DNA of 64,000 bases. It comes from Williamsia sp. (lineage in GTDB: Bacteria > Actinomycetota > Actinomycetes > Mycobacteriales > Mycobacteriaceae). Below, piece by piece: positions 44,571 to 53,529 of this stretch (position 1 is the stretch's first letter; the number at the start of each line of letters is the position of its first letter). Made by a program: the position numbers and the translations under genes. The notes under the pieces were generated by a model. That model saw nothing but the letters and a program-made list of their open reading frames with translations, had not been told where the DNA came from and did no database searches. The DNA is taken from contig NZ_JAEMTF010000008.1 of the NCBI RefSeq assembly GCF_016462415.1, positions 1 through 64,000 of the forward strand. Reading direction: 5' to 3'.

Positions 44571-44870
44571 GTGAACATCAAGAAGGCCGCCACCTCGACC
44601 ATGGCCGCAGGGTTCGTCGGAGCCGCACTGTTGGGTCTGGGCGTCAGCGCCGGGACCGCGTCCGCGGCGCCGCAGCAGAACCATTCGGTCCAGACCCAGT
44701 CGCGCGCGCAGCAGCCCCAGCAGCAGCGTCAGGTCACCGTCTTCCGGCGCGACTACCGTCCGTTCATCTACCGCGGGCATCGGGTGATCCCGCGGTACGA
44801 CGCCGCGCACCGTGCATGGGGATTCACCTACGACCGCACCTTTGTGCACGTCGTCCTCACGCGTCGCTGA
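44571..44870 (+). CDS. small secreted protein
   Basis: A 99-residue protein with a clear signal peptide: KK charge, hydrophobic core AAGFVGAALLGLGVSAG, cleavage after ASA near residue 32. The mature part is Gln-rich (SRAQQPQQQRQ) and then basic and aromatic (FRRDYRPFIYRGHRVIPRYD). Start is GTG 44571 with AGGAG five bases upstream. I do not recognise a family; it is probably a secreted or wall-bound small protein. Confidence 0.72.
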   Translation: MNIKKAATSTMAAGFVGAALLGLGVSAGTASAAPQQNHSVQTQSRAQQPQQQRQVTVFRRDYRPFIYRGHRVIPRYDAAHRAWGFTYDRTFVHVVLTRR

Positions 44871-44944
44871 CGTCTGAGGTCACGGCAGCGCCGGCTATGG
44901 TTTCCCCTGATCATGGCCGGCGCTGCGCGGTCGGCATTGCCGGT

Positions 44945-45820
44945 CTACCCGGTGCGTGCCAGCACCTCGGCGATGGTCCGCTGGATGTCCAGCCCGCGGA
45001 CCGCGTCCAACGGGTGGTCGGTCGATGTGGTGATGGCCGTGAGGAATTCGTCGACGAGGGTGGTGAAGCACTCGACCGAACCCGTCGTGCGATCGGTGAG
45101 GGTCACGACTCCGTCGTGGCCGTGCACAGAGAACTCGGTGACGGTCGGCTGCGCCGGGACGCGCAGTGACAGTTGCGCGGTCGAGGTCGCGCCGTCGGCG
45201 TGTCCGAAGGTGAGGTGCCACAGATCGTCGGCGGCGATGACGCGCGCATCGATCACCTCGGTGATCGGACCGAGCGCGGCATCGAGGAGATCGATGACGT
45301 GCGGTCCGACGTCGAGCAGAGCGCCGCCGTCCTGGCGCCACTGCGACGACGAGTACCGGCCGCCGAGCAGGGCTCCCGAGATCCATCGACCCAGCCCGCC
45401 GGCGTACGCACCGTCCTGCGCCGCGGCCACGAAGGCGCGGGTCTCCGGTGCGTACCGGCGCGTGAACGTGACGATGGACCGCACGTCGGCCGCTCGTACC
45501 GCGGCGACGATGGCCTCGGCCCCCTCCACCGTGCCGGCGATCGGCTTGTCCAGGATCAGGTGCTTGCCGGCCTCCGCCGCTGCGACCGCCAGTGGGGCCT
45601 GGGCGTCCGGCGGCACCGCGAACGACACCGCGTCGCACGCGTCGAACATGGCCTCGACGCTGTCGAAGCGTGACACCGGTAAGTCGTCGGCCGCCTCGGG
45701 TCGGCGGGTCCACACACCGACCAGGTCGACGCCGGGGTGTGCAGCGAGCGCAGGGATGTGGGTCTCGCGGGCCCACGGGCCGGCACCCACGACGGCCACG
45801 CGGAGCGGAGGAACGGTCAT
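44945..45820 (-). CDS. Gfo/Idh/MocA-family oxidoreductase
   Basis: A 291-residue enzyme with an N-terminal NAD(P) fold (RVAVVGAGPWARETHIPALA), the family's conserved DKPIAGTVEGAEAIV motif (Lys near residue 92) and WRQDGGALLDVGPHVIDL with the likely catalytic His. The substrate, usually a sugar or cyclitol, cannot be told. It is 28 bases downstream of hypB on the same strand. Confidence 0.86.
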   Translation of the reverse strand: MTVPPLRVAVVGAGPWARETHIPALAAHPGVDLVGVWTRRPEAADDLPVSRFDSVEAMFDACDAVSFAVPPDAQAPLAVAAAEAGKHLILDKPIAGTVEGAEAIVAAVRAADVRSIVTFTRRYAPETRAFVAAAQDGAYAGGLGRWISGALLGGRYSSSQWRQDGGALLDVGPHVIDLLDAALGPITEVIDARVIAADDLWHLTFGHADGATSTAQLSLRVPAQPTVTEFSVHGHDGVVTLTDRTTGSVECFTTLVDEFLTAITTSTDHPLDAVRGLDIQRTIAEVLARTG

Positions 45821-45848
45821 GCGGCGAGCCTAGTGGTCCGGCCGATGG

Positions 45849-46610
45849 CTATCGGAGCGATCCTGCCGCCCCCTGGCCCCGCAGCCAGTCGAACCACTGC
45901 GGCATTCCTTCGCCGGTCGTGGCGCTGACGGGGATGATCCGGGCCGTCGGGTTCGCGGTGCGCACGGCGACGATGTAGTCGTCGAGATCGACATCGAGGT
46001 AGGGGATCAGGTCGATCTTGTTGATGAGCACGACCTCGACACTGCGGAACATCACCGGGTACTTCATCGGCTTGTCCTCACCTTCGGTGACCGACCAGAC
46101 CATGGCCTTGGCGTGCTCGCCGACGTCGAACTCGGCGGGACACACCAGGTTTCCCACGTTCTCGATGATCACGAGATCGAGTGCGTCGAGATCGAGTCCC
46201 TGCAGGGCGCGGTTGACCATCGGTGCGTCGAGGTGGCATTCCCCGCCGAAGCCGTCCTCGGTGTTGAGCAGCGACACCTGGGCGCCGCGTCCGGCGAGCT
46301 TCGCGGCGTCGAGGTCGGTGGCGATGTCGCCCTCGATGATCCCGAACCGCATCTCGTCGGCGAGCGCCTCCAGGGTGGCGACGAGCACCGTGGTCTTGCC
46401 CGACCCCGGCGAACTCATCAGGTTGACCGCGCGCACCCCTGCGGCGTCGAAGGCAGCGCGGTTGAAGTCGGCGCGCTGGTCGTTCTCGCCGAAGATCGCG
46501 TCGAGCACGTCGACGCGTTCGTCCCCGGTGGCGTATCCGGACATGTCGCCGTGGTCGGTGTGGGCGTGGCTGTGTTCGACACCGTCGTCGTGTCGGTGGA
46601 ATCTGCCCAT
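45849..46610 (-). CDS. hypB: nickel-incorporation GTPase HypB
   Basis: A 253-residue protein. The N-terminus is His-rich (FHRHDDGVEHSHAHTDHGD), typical of nickel-storing HypB. The GTPase has Walker A SSPGSGKTTVL (near residue 66), the metal site GGECHLDAPMV, NVGNLVCPAEFD and the NKID specificity motif. HypB delivers nickel to NiFe hydrogenase (with HypA). No hydrogenase or other hyp genes lie in the window; it follows an amidase gene after 14 bases. It may serve a hydrogenase elsewhere or another nickel enzyme. Confidence 0.92.
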   Translation of the reverse strand: MGRFHRHDDGVEHSHAHTDHGDMSGYATGDERVDVLDAIFGENDQRADFNRAAFDAAGVRAVNLMSSPGSGKTTVLVATLEALADEMRFGIIEGDIATDLDAAKLAGRGAQVSLLNTEDGFGGECHLDAPMVNRALQGLDLDALDLVIIENVGNLVCPAEFDVGEHAKAMVWSVTEGEDKPMKYPVMFRSVEVVLINKIDLIPYLDVDLDDYIVAVRTANPTARIIPVSATTGEGMPQWFDWLRGQGAAGSLR

Positions 46611-46624
46611 GTCCAGCGCTCTCC

Positions 46625-48112
46625 TCAGGTGGTCGTGGCGACCGATCCGGCGGTCACGTCCTGTGGCGCAACCCATCCGCCGAACTGCTTCTCGAGTTCC
46701 AGCGCCACCGCGATGGTGACGTTGTCGTTGCCGGGTCGCGCGGCCACCTGCACGCCGACGGGCAGGCCGCGCCTGCTGAAGCCCAGCGGCACCTCGGTGA
46801 CCGCCAGACCCAGCATGTTGAAGATGGCAGCGCCGCCGAACAACCACGGACGCGCCAGGGTTCCGTGATGCAGCGGTGCGGGTTGCGGCAGTGGTGGGTG
46901 CAGCATGACGCCGTCGCCGATCGCCCCGTCCACCTCGTCGGCCAGATCGGCGGCGAACTTGTCGAGCAGATTGCGCGCCGGACCGGGGAGCAACTCCGGC
47001 AGGCGGTCGCCGATCATCGCCAGCTGCAACTGAAGACTGTTGGCGCGCAACACGGCCGGGGTCAGGTGACGTGAGTCGGGCTCGCCGAAGGAGTCGAACA
47101 ACGACATGACCGATGTACCGGCATGCTTGCGCAACTCCATCAGGTAACTGGCGATGACCCGGCGCATCGCGGGCATGGGCTGCCACACCACGTCGGCGCC
47201 GCGATCGGCCAGGGCCGCACCGGCGGCGTCGCGCGCATCGCGGACGGACCGGTCCATCGGTCGCAGATAGCTCGACTTGGTGGGGATCACGACCCGCAAT
47301 CCCTCGAGGTTCACCGACTCGGTCGTGCCGATACGGGTCCCGTCATCGTCGGCGAGGATGCGCAGCAGCGGCATGAGGTCGGACGCGCGCCGCGCCATCG
47401 GCCCGAGGGTCTCGAGCAGGTCGACCTCCTCCTCACCGGACAACGACGGGATGGACTCGTTGGCCGGGACCAGTCCGGGAGAGGGCTTGTGGCCGAAGAC
47501 GCCGCAGTAGAAGGACGGGATACGAATCGACCCGCCGGTGTCGCCACCGACACCGAACGGGATACCGCCGCCGCCGATGGCAGACCCCTCGCCGCCGGAG
47601 GATCCACCCGAGACGCGGCGCAGGTCATAGGGATTGGAGGTACGGCCGTAGACGCTGTTGGTGCTCTCGATCCCGAGGCAGAGTTCGGCGGTGTTGGTGA
47701 CACCGACGACGATCGCGCCCGCGCGTCGGAGTCGTTGGACGGCGATCGCATCGGTGTCGGCGATGATGCCCGCGCGACTCGACAGGCCCGCCGTGTGCGG
47801 CATGCCGGTGACCGGGATGGATTCCTTGATGGTGCAGGGCACACCGTGCAGCGGGCGGTCGGTCGCGGTGCCGGGGGAGGCGGCGTCGGCGGCATCGGCC
47901 TCGGCGAGGGCATCGTCGAAACGGTCGCGGGCGACGGCCCCGAAGGCCTCGCGCTCGCGCAGGATCGCGATGTGGAACTCGACCACCCGACGCGATGTGG
48001 TCGCCCCGGTCCGGATCGCGTCGGCCAGCTCGAACGCCGAGGCCCCGGCGATCCATGTGTCGTCGACCTGGGTGACAGGACGGGAACTACGCCTTCCGCT
48101 GCGTTCGGTCAT
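46625..48112 (-). CDS. amidase (amidase-signature family)
   Basis: A 495-residue amidase with the full Ser-cisSer-Lys triad: K96 in TIKES, cis-Ser171 in VSGGSSGGEGS and nucleophile S195 in DTGGSIRIPS. It hydrolyses an amide to acid and ammonia in the cytoplasm; the substrate is unknown. It starts an apparent operon with hypB and the oxidoreductase. Confidence 0.9.
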   Translation of the reverse strand: MTERSGRRSSRPVTQVDDTWIAGASAFELADAIRTGATTSRRVVEFHIAILREREAFGAVARDRFDDALAEADAADAASPGTATDRPLHGVPCTIKESIPVTGMPHTAGLSSRAGIIADTDAIAVQRLRRAGAIVVGVTNTAELCLGIESTNSVYGRTSNPYDLRRVSGGSSGGEGSAIGGGGIPFGVGGDTGGSIRIPSFYCGVFGHKPSPGLVPANESIPSLSGEEEVDLLETLGPMARRASDLMPLLRILADDDGTRIGTTESVNLEGLRVVIPTKSSYLRPMDRSVRDARDAAGAALADRGADVVWQPMPAMRRVIASYLMELRKHAGTSVMSLFDSFGEPDSRHLTPAVLRANSLQLQLAMIGDRLPELLPGPARNLLDKFAADLADEVDGAIGDGVMLHPPLPQPAPLHHGTLARPWLFGGAAIFNMLGLAVTEVPLGFSRRGLPVGVQVAARPGNDNVTIAVALELEKQFGGWVAPQDVTAGSVATTT

Positions 48113-48177
48113 CTCTTGACCTTACTGAGCGCCGTCGGTCGGCTGAGCCTTGCTGGTCGGATCCGCTCCGGATGCAA

Positions 48178-48209
48178 CGATCCGCTCCGGTTGCAGCCGG
48201 AGCGGATCG
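48178..48209 (-). terminator. terminator after crp
   Basis: CGATCCGCTCCGG (48178-48190) and CCGGAGCGGATCG (48197-48209) pair perfectly over 13 bases with a six-base loop, 28 bases after the crp stop. GATCCGCTCCGG also occurs just beside it at 48160-48171, so the left arm is duplicated and could form an alternative pairing. Confidence 0.65.
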
Positions 48210-48237
48210 TGGAAAGCGGAGCGGATGGAACGCCGGG

Positions 48238-48912
48238 TCAGCGCGCGCGCCGGGCCAGACGCTCGGAGTCGGCGATGAGGACGCTCTTGCCCTCGAGTCG
48301 CAGCCAACCACGCTGCGCGAAGTCGGCCAGCGCCTTGTTGACGGTCTCGCGCGATGCGCCGACGAGCTGCGCGATCTCCTCCTGCGTCAGGTCGTGCGTC
48401 ACACGCAGTGCGCCGGCCTCCTGGGTGCCGAATCGCTGGGCGAGCTGCAGCAGCTGCTTGGCGACACGACCCGGGACGTCGGTGAAGATGAGGTCGGCCA
48501 GGTTGTTGTTGGTGCGGCGCAGGCGACGGGCCAGCACGCGCAGCAGCTGCTCGGCGATCTCGGGGCGATCGGCGATCCACGCCTTGAGCGCGTCACGATC
48601 CATCGAGACCGCACGGACCTCGGTGACGGTGGTCGCCGAGGAGGTACGTGGGCCGGGGTCGAAGATCGACAGCTCGCCGAACATGTCCGACGGGCCCATG
48701 ATCGTGAGCAGGTTCTCGCGTCCGTCGACCGAGCGTCGGCCGACCTTCACCTTGCCCGCGAGGATGATGTACAGACGATCGCCGGGCTCGCCCTCGTTGA
48801 AGATGACATGGCCGCGCGGGAAATCGACAGGCTGGAGCTGCTTGGTCAGCGCCGCGACGGCACTGGGCTCCACTCCCTGAAAGATGCCGGCCCTGGCCAG
48901 TACTTCCTCCAC
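48238..48912 (-). CDS. glxR: cAMP-responsive CRP/GlxR regulator
   Basis: A 224-residue CRP/FNR-family regulator, the same length as M. tuberculosis CRP (Rv3676) and almost the same sequence: cAMP-binding fold with [18 protein letters not shown], a hinge helix with [38 protein letters not shown], and helix-turn-helix [30 protein letters not shown]. It is a global regulator. Start is GTG 48912 with GAAAGGGG five bases upstream; a longer frame would not fit the family. Confidence 0.96.
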   Translation of the reverse strand: MEEVLARAGIFQGVEPSAVAALTKQLQPVDFPRGHVIFNEGEPGDRLYIILAGKVKVGRRSVDGRENLLTIMGPSDMFGELSIFDPGPRTSSATTVTEVRAVSMDRDALKAWIADRPEIAEQLLRVLARRLRRTNNNLADLIFTDVPGRVAKQLLQLAQRFGTQEAGALRVTHDLTQEEIAQLVGASRETVNKALADFAQRGWLRLEGKSVLIADSERLARRAR

Positions 48913-49084
48913 GTACGCCCCTTTCTGAGGGTGCTGCGGGGGCTGCCCCGCGCATAGATTGTGATGTACGAATGTTGGATTCGTCACTCGTTGTGATAAG
49001 TCTACGGCTATAGCCCGAGCGGAGTTCGACGAACGTCCAACAGCGGCTCACCTGCTCGGTTACGGGGTCATCGAACCGCGGTGA

Positions 49085-49345
49085 TCAACTGGCGCGGCTC
49101 GACTCGGTCGGGGAGTCGAACGCGTCGGGTTCGACCGAGTCGCGGCGGCTACGGAACTCGTCGAGTGCGGCCGGGAAGCCGTCCTTGGCGAGTGTGTCCA
49201 TCTGCTCCGGAGCTGCGCTTTCGAGAAACTCCTCGACCTGGTCGCGGTTGACGCTCACGTCGTCGATCTGCGATTCCATCTTCTCCATGGCCAACGCGAA
49301 CAACATGAGCACCGCCGGGAACAGCAGTACAGCGAGTCCGTGCAT
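49085..49345 (-). CDS. small single-pass membrane protein (Rv3675-like position)
   Basis: An 86-residue protein with one hydrophobic helix (residues 2-20, HGLAVLLFPAVLMLFALAM) and an acidic cytoplasmic tail. It lies between crp and nth, where M. tuberculosis has the small membrane protein Rv3675; I infer equivalence from position. No ribosome binding site is seen at ATG 49345, which could mean leaderless translation. Confidence 0.6.
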   Translation of the reverse strand: MHGLAVLLFPAVLMLFALAMEKMESQIDDVSVNRDQVEEFLESAAPEQMDTLAKDGFPAALDEFRSRRDSVEPDAFDSPTESSRAS

Positions 49346-49486
49346 GAGGGTCAGTAAACACAACCCAGGTCTCGGAAGGGCAACGAAACCCGAGGTGGAA
49401 CCCAAGCGTTACCTGCCGGGCGCCGTTCGCCGGGTCGTGACCCGACGGTGATGAACGCCTTCAGGTCTGCTCAGTACCCTGACGAG

Positions 49487-50290
49487 GTGACCACGGATCC
49501 ATCCGGCGACGCCCCGGCTGCAGCGCCGCCGCGTTCCCGACGCAAGACCGCCGCACAACGCGGTACCGAGACGCGGACCGGACTCGTGCGCCGCGCACGT
49601 CGGATGGACCGAGAGCTGCAGATCGCGTTCCCGCACGTCTATTGCGAACTCGACTTCACGACACCGCTCGAGTTGTCGGTCGCGACGATCCTCTCGGCGC
49701 AGTGCACCGACGTGCGCGTCAACATGGTGACCCCGGCTCTGTTCAGGAGATATCCCGACGCCGCCGCGTACGCGGGCGCGCAGCGCGAGGAACTCGAGGA
49801 GATGGTGCGCACCACCGGGTTCTACCGGAACAAGGCCAACTCGATCATCGGTCTCGGGCAGGCGCTGCTGGAACGGTACGACGGCGAGGTCCCCGGTCGT
49901 CTGGAGGATCTGGTCACCCTGCCCGGCTTCGGCCGCAAGACGGCGAACGTCGTGCTCGGCAACGCCTTCGGCATCCCCGGGATCACCGTGGACACGCATT
50001 TCGGTCGGCTGGTGCGTCGCTGGAACTGGACCGCCGAGACCGATCCGGTGAAGGTCGAGCACGCGGTCGGCGAGCTGATCGAACGCAAGAACTGGACCGA
50101 CCTCTCCCATCGGGTGATCTTCCACGGTCGACGCGTCTGCCATGCGAAGAAGCCGGCCTGCGGGGTGTGCGTGCTCGCGGCCGACTGCCCGTCCTACGGC
50201 GAGGGCCCGACCGACAAGACCGCTGCGGCAAAGCTGGTGAAGGGTCCCGAGACCGACCACCTGCTCGGTCTGGCCGGGGTGTCGGCGTGA
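49487..50290 (+). CDS. nth: endonuclease III, DNA glycosylase/AP lyase
   Basis: A 267-residue base-excision repair enzyme for oxidised pyrimidines. The helix-hairpin-helix [18 protein letters not shown] holds the catalytic Lys, [11 protein letters not shown] the catalytic Asp, and the [4Fe-4S] site is C-x6-C-x2-C-x5-C ([17 protein letters not shown]). Start could be GTG 49487 (after GACGAG) or an in-frame ATG 49448. Its stop overlaps the next gene (GTGA). The order nth-tlpA-nudL-marP is as in mycobacteria. Confidence 0.93.
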   Translation: MTTDPSGDAPAAAPPRSRRKTAAQRGTETRTGLVRRARRMDRELQIAFPHVYCELDFTTPLELSVATILSAQCTDVRVNMVTPALFRRYPDAAAYAGAQREELEEMVRTTGFYRNKANSIIGLGQALLERYDGEVPGRLEDLVTLPGFGRKTANVVLGNAFGIPGITVDTHFGRLVRRWNWTAETDPVKVEHAVGELIERKNWTDLSHRVIFHGRRVCHAKKPACGVCVLAADCPSYGEGPTDKTAAAKLVKGPETDHLLGLAGVSA

Positions 50291-50982
50291 TCGACCGTCT
50301 TTCGCGCGTACCCGCGTCGGCACGGTGGACCATCGCCGCGCTGATCGTGGTCATCGCCTTGATCGCCGCCATCTGGCCGCGCGACTCCGGCTCGTCGGCC
50401 GACGGACTCGGGTCCGGCAACCCGGCGGCCTCGGCGGGACCGATCCCGGGTGCGACCGCGTCGGTGAGCAACGACGACCTCGTCGCCGCCCGCGACCGGG
50501 CGGCCCTCGCGCCGTGCCCCACCGGCACCGCTCCCGCTCCGGCTGCGTCCGTGCTCAAGGGCGTGACGGCGCCGTGCCTCGGCGGACCCGGGACGGTCGA
50601 CCTCGGCAGCGCGACCGCAGGCACACCCGTACTCATCAACTTCTGGGCGCCCTGGTGCCTGCCGTGCCGCAAGGAACTGCCGTCCATCGCCGACTTCGCG
50701 CGTGTCGCCGGTGACCGGGTCCAGGTGCTGGCGGTACAGGCCAGGGAGGGATCGGAGAATCCGGTGCTCGCGCTCGGGCTGCTCAGCGAGATCGACGTGC
50801 ACCTGCCCTCGGTGGTCGACACCCAGTCGAGGATCGCGGCCGCTCTCGGCGCCCCGCGCGCCTACCCGGTGTCGATCCTCGTGCGTGCTGACGGCACCGT
50901 CGCGAAGGTGCTGCCCGACGTCTTCGCCGACACCCAGGCGGTCACCGACTCGGTGAACCGATACCTCGGCACGAGCCTGTGA
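50287..50982 (+). CDS. TlpA/ResA-like thioredoxin-fold protein
   Basis: A 231-residue membrane-anchored thioredoxin: N-terminal helix (about residues 12-30), a Gly/Ala-rich spacer, then the redox motif [13 protein letters not shown] (CxxC near 122-125) and a cis-Pro region [11 protein letters not shown]. It would act outside the membrane as a disulfide reductase or oxidase. GTG 50287 overlaps the nth stop and its own stop overlaps nudL. Confidence 0.9.
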   Translation: MIDRLSRVPASARWTIAALIVVIALIAAIWPRDSGSSADGLGSGNPAASAGPIPGATASVSNDDLVAARDRAALAPCPTGTAPAPAASVLKGVTAPCLGGPGTVDLGSATAGTPVLINFWAPWCLPCRKELPSIADFARVAGDRVQVLAVQAREGSENPVLALGLLSEIDVHLPSVVDTQSRIAAALGAPRAYPVSILVRADGTVAKVLPDVFADTQAVTDSVNRYLGTSL

Positions 50983-51749
50983 CCGACCGGACAGGCGGCG
51001 ACGGTGCCCACACCGTCGCCGGGCCGCTGACGTCGAACGAATCCATCCCGTCGTGGCTGCGAGCGCTCACCGACAACGTCGACGGGGTCACCGACAGCGT
51101 CAACAACCGCGGTGGCGACCGCACCCGACTCCTCGCGCTCACCCGCAAGCGCAGCGCGCGCCCGGCGTCGGTGCTCGTGCTCTTCGGCGGATCGTTCGAT
51201 CCGACCGCCGACGGGACGCCGCCCGTCGACGCCGACGTACTGCTCACCCAGCGGGCGAACACGCTGCGCAACCATCCCGGACAGGTCGCGTTCCCCGGCG
51301 GAGCCCTCGACCCCGGTGACGACTACCCCGTGGGCACCGCCCTGCGCGAGGCGCAGGAGGAGACCGGGCTCGACCCGGACAGCGTCGTGCCTCTCGCGCA
51401 GCTGCGGTCGTTCCCGGTGCCGCCGTCGGGATTCGACGTCGTACCCGTGATCGCCCACTGGCCCACGCCGAGCGCGGTCCGCGCGGTCGATCAGGGTGAG
51501 ACCGCCCGGGTCGCGCGAGTACCGCTGCGCGACTTACTCTCTCCGGACAATCGTTTTCAGGTGCAACGCTCGGTGATGGGAGGACGGGTCTATCGGGGCC
51601 CGGCCTTCTGGGTGGAGGACATGCTCGTGTGGGGCTTCACCGGCGGACTGCTGGCCGCGATCTTCGAGACCGCGGGATGGGATGTCCCGTGGGACACCGA
51701 CGACGTCCGTGACCTCGGCGACATGCTGGATCGGGCGGGTCAGCGATGA
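50979..51749 (+). CDS. nudL: Nudix hydrolase, CoA pyrophosphatase-type
   Basis: A 256-residue Nudix protein. The Nudix box is GGALDPGDDYPVGTALREAQEETGL (about residues 107-131), preceded by LRNHPGQVAFPGG, the marker of the CoA-pyrophosphatase (NudL) group. It would split CoA or related nucleotides. It starts at a GTG overlapping the previous stop and overlaps marP by four bases. Confidence 0.9.
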   Translation: MTDRTGGDGAHTVAGPLTSNESIPSWLRALTDNVDGVTDSVNNRGGDRTRLLALTRKRSARPASVLVLFGGSFDPTADGTPPVDADVLLTQRANTLRNHPGQVAFPGGALDPGDDYPVGTALREAQEETGLDPDSVVPLAQLRSFPVPPSGFDVVPVIAHWPTPSAVRAVDQGETARVARVPLRDLLSPDNRFQVQRSVMGGRVYRGPAFWVEDMLVWGFTGGLLAAIFETAGWDVPWDTDDVRDLGDMLDRAGQR

Positions 51750-52942
51750 GCGGGTCGGCGTGGGTCGACATCGCCGTCGTCGTGGTGGCCCTGCTGGCCG
51801 CGGCTTCGGGATACCGGCAGGGCGCGCTCGCGTCGGCGCTGGCGTTCATCGGTGTCGTCCTCGGCGCCGTGGCCGGGATCATGTTGGCGCCGCACATCAT
51901 CGACCACATCGGCGACCGCCGCTGGCGACTCGTCGTCGGTGTCGGACTGCTGGTGCTGCTGGTGGTCATCGGCGAGGTGTCGGGGATGGTGCTGGGTCGA
52001 GCCGCGCGCAGCGGCATCCGCTCGGCGGCCTTCCGGCGCGCCGACAGCGGCATCGGGTCGCTGCTCCAGGCCGTGGCCGTGCTGGTCGCGGCGTGGTTGC
52101 TGGCCATCCCGGTCAGCAGCGCCGCCGAGCCGTCCATCGCCAACGCCGTACGCGGGTCGAAGGTGCTCAGCGGGGTCGATCAGGTTGCGCCGCAATGGTT
52201 GCGTGAGCTGCCGAGCGATTTCAGCTCACTCCTCGACGACTCGGGTCTTCCCGAGGTCATCGGCCCGTTCGGGCGCACGCCGATCACCAACGTCAACCCG
52301 CCCGACACCACGCTGCTCAACCTCCCGGTGATCAGCCAGGTCCGGCCCAGCGTGGTCAAGATCGAGGGCATCGCCCCCAGCTGCAACCAGGCGCTCGAGG
52401 GCAGCGGCTTCGTCGTCTCGCCCGAGCGGGTGATGACCAACGCGCACGTGGTCGCGGGTACTCGGACTCTGAAGGTGCAGTCGAATGACGGCCCGCTGGA
52501 CGCGAAAGTGGTTCTGTTCGACTATCGCAACGACATCGCCGTGCTCGACGTCCCCGGACTCACCGCGCCGGCACTGAGTTTCGTCGACCAGGCCGCGAAC
52601 ACCGGTGACGACGCCATCGCGCTGGGCTACCCGGAGGCGGGTCCGTTCACCGCAAGCCCCGAACGCATCCGCGAGGTGGTCAACCTGTCCGGCCCCGACA
52701 TCTACCGCGACGGACAGGTGCGTCGAGAGGTCTACACCGTCCGCGGCTCGATCCGCCAGGGCAACTCCGGTGGGCCGCTCATCGATTCGGACGGCCAGGT
52801 CCTCGGGGTGATCTTCGGAGCCGCCGAGGACACCTCCAGCCAGACCGGTTTCGTGCTCACCGCCAAGCAGGTCCAGGACAATCTGCAGGCGTCCGAGGGC
52901 CGCAACACCGCCGTCGACACCATGTCCTGCGTGCACTCCTGA
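51746..52942 (+). CDS. marP: membrane-bound serine protease MarP
   Basis: A 398-residue protein: four N-terminal membrane helices (about residues 5-120, colicin V production-like fold) and an external trypsin-like protease domain with His in TNAHVVAG, Asp in NDIAVLDV and the nucleophile Ser in QGNSGGPL. In M. tuberculosis MarP (Rv3671c) is needed for acid tolerance through cell-wall hydrolase processing. The start overlaps the nudL stop (ATGA), closing a four-gene coupled operon. Confidence 0.94.
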   Translation: MSGSAWVDIAVVVVALLAAASGYRQGALASALAFIGVVLGAVAGIMLAPHIIDHIGDRRWRLVVGVGLLVLLVVIGEVSGMVLGRAARSGIRSAAFRRADSGIGSLLQAVAVLVAAWLLAIPVSSAAEPSIANAVRGSKVLSGVDQVAPQWLRELPSDFSSLLDDSGLPEVIGPFGRTPITNVNPPDTTLLNLPVISQVRPSVVKIEGIAPSCNQALEGSGFVVSPERVMTNAHVVAGTRTLKVQSNDGPLDAKVVLFDYRNDIAVLDVPGLTAPALSFVDQAANTGDDAIALGYPEAGPFTASPERIREVVNLSGPDIYRDGQVRREVYTVRGSIRQGNSGGPLIDSDGQVLGVIFGAAEDTSSQTGFVLTAKQVQDNLQASEGRNTAVDTMSCVHS

Positions 52943-52960
52943 CCTGACGCGGACGCGGCG

Positions 52961-53449
52961 CTACCCGGCGGTGTCCTCCGAGTTCGACGCCTCGAGAGAT
53001 CGCCGGATCCTCGCCGCAGCCGCGAGGTAGCGCTGCCGGTCCTGTGCGTCGAGATCGCGGTTGACGATGTCCTCGAGATCCGCCCAGACGGCGCGGATGC
53101 CGTCCTGCGCGCTGCGTCCGGCCGGGGTGAGATACACGAGACTGACCCGGCGGTCGGTGGTCGAGGTCCGCCGGACCACCAGCCCGGCGCGCTCGAGTCG
53201 CGCCGTCATCTTCGCGACCGTCACGTGGCTGATCCCCATTGTGGCCGCGAGCGCCTTCTGTGACCGGCCGTCGTCGCGAACGAGTTCGGTCAGCAGGATC
53301 TCCTGCGCGGGGAACAGCCCTAGATCGGCCAGCCCGGTCGCGGCGATGGCACGTTGCATGCGGGCCATCGCGTAGATCGAGTAGCTGACGGGGAACCTGC
53401 TCTCGAGCGTGTCGGCGGGGTCGGGAACGCGACGGTTCATGCCGGACAT
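52961..53449 (-). CDS. MarR-family regulator
   Basis: A 162-residue winged-helix regulator with MGISHVTVAKMTARLERAGLVVRRTSTTDRRVSLVYLTPAGR. It faces an alpha/beta hydrolase gene, so it may control hydrolase and cupin genes. Start is ATG 53449 (MSGMNRR); ATG 53440 is possible. Confidence 0.87.
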   Translation of the reverse strand: MSGMNRRVPDPADTLESRFPVSYSIYAMARMQRAIAATGLADLGLFPAQEILLTELVRDDGRSQKALAATMGISHVTVAKMTARLERAGLVVRRTSTTDRRVSLVYLTPAGRSAQDGIRAVWADLEDIVNRDLDAQDRQRYLAAAARIRRSLEASNSEDTAG

Positions 53450-53483
53450 TCTGCCTTCCCCATTGCGCTCCGAGCGTCCACGC

Positions 53484-53505
53484 CTACTATTACGTAGTCG
53501 GCTAC
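53484..53505. promoter_or_regulatory. candidate MarR operator
   Basis: CTAC-N6-GTAG-N4-CTAC forms two overlapping inverted repeats in the 80-base gap between the divergent marR-type and hydrolase genes. The arms are short, so this is tentative. Confidence 0.35.
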
Positions 53506-53529
53506 TCAATCGGCGAGGGGGTCACGACC

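Noticed and set aside
47123..48880. 585-codon plus-strand frame spanning amidase and crp
   Set aside because: Antisense to two clear genes and to the terminator between them; no family pattern.
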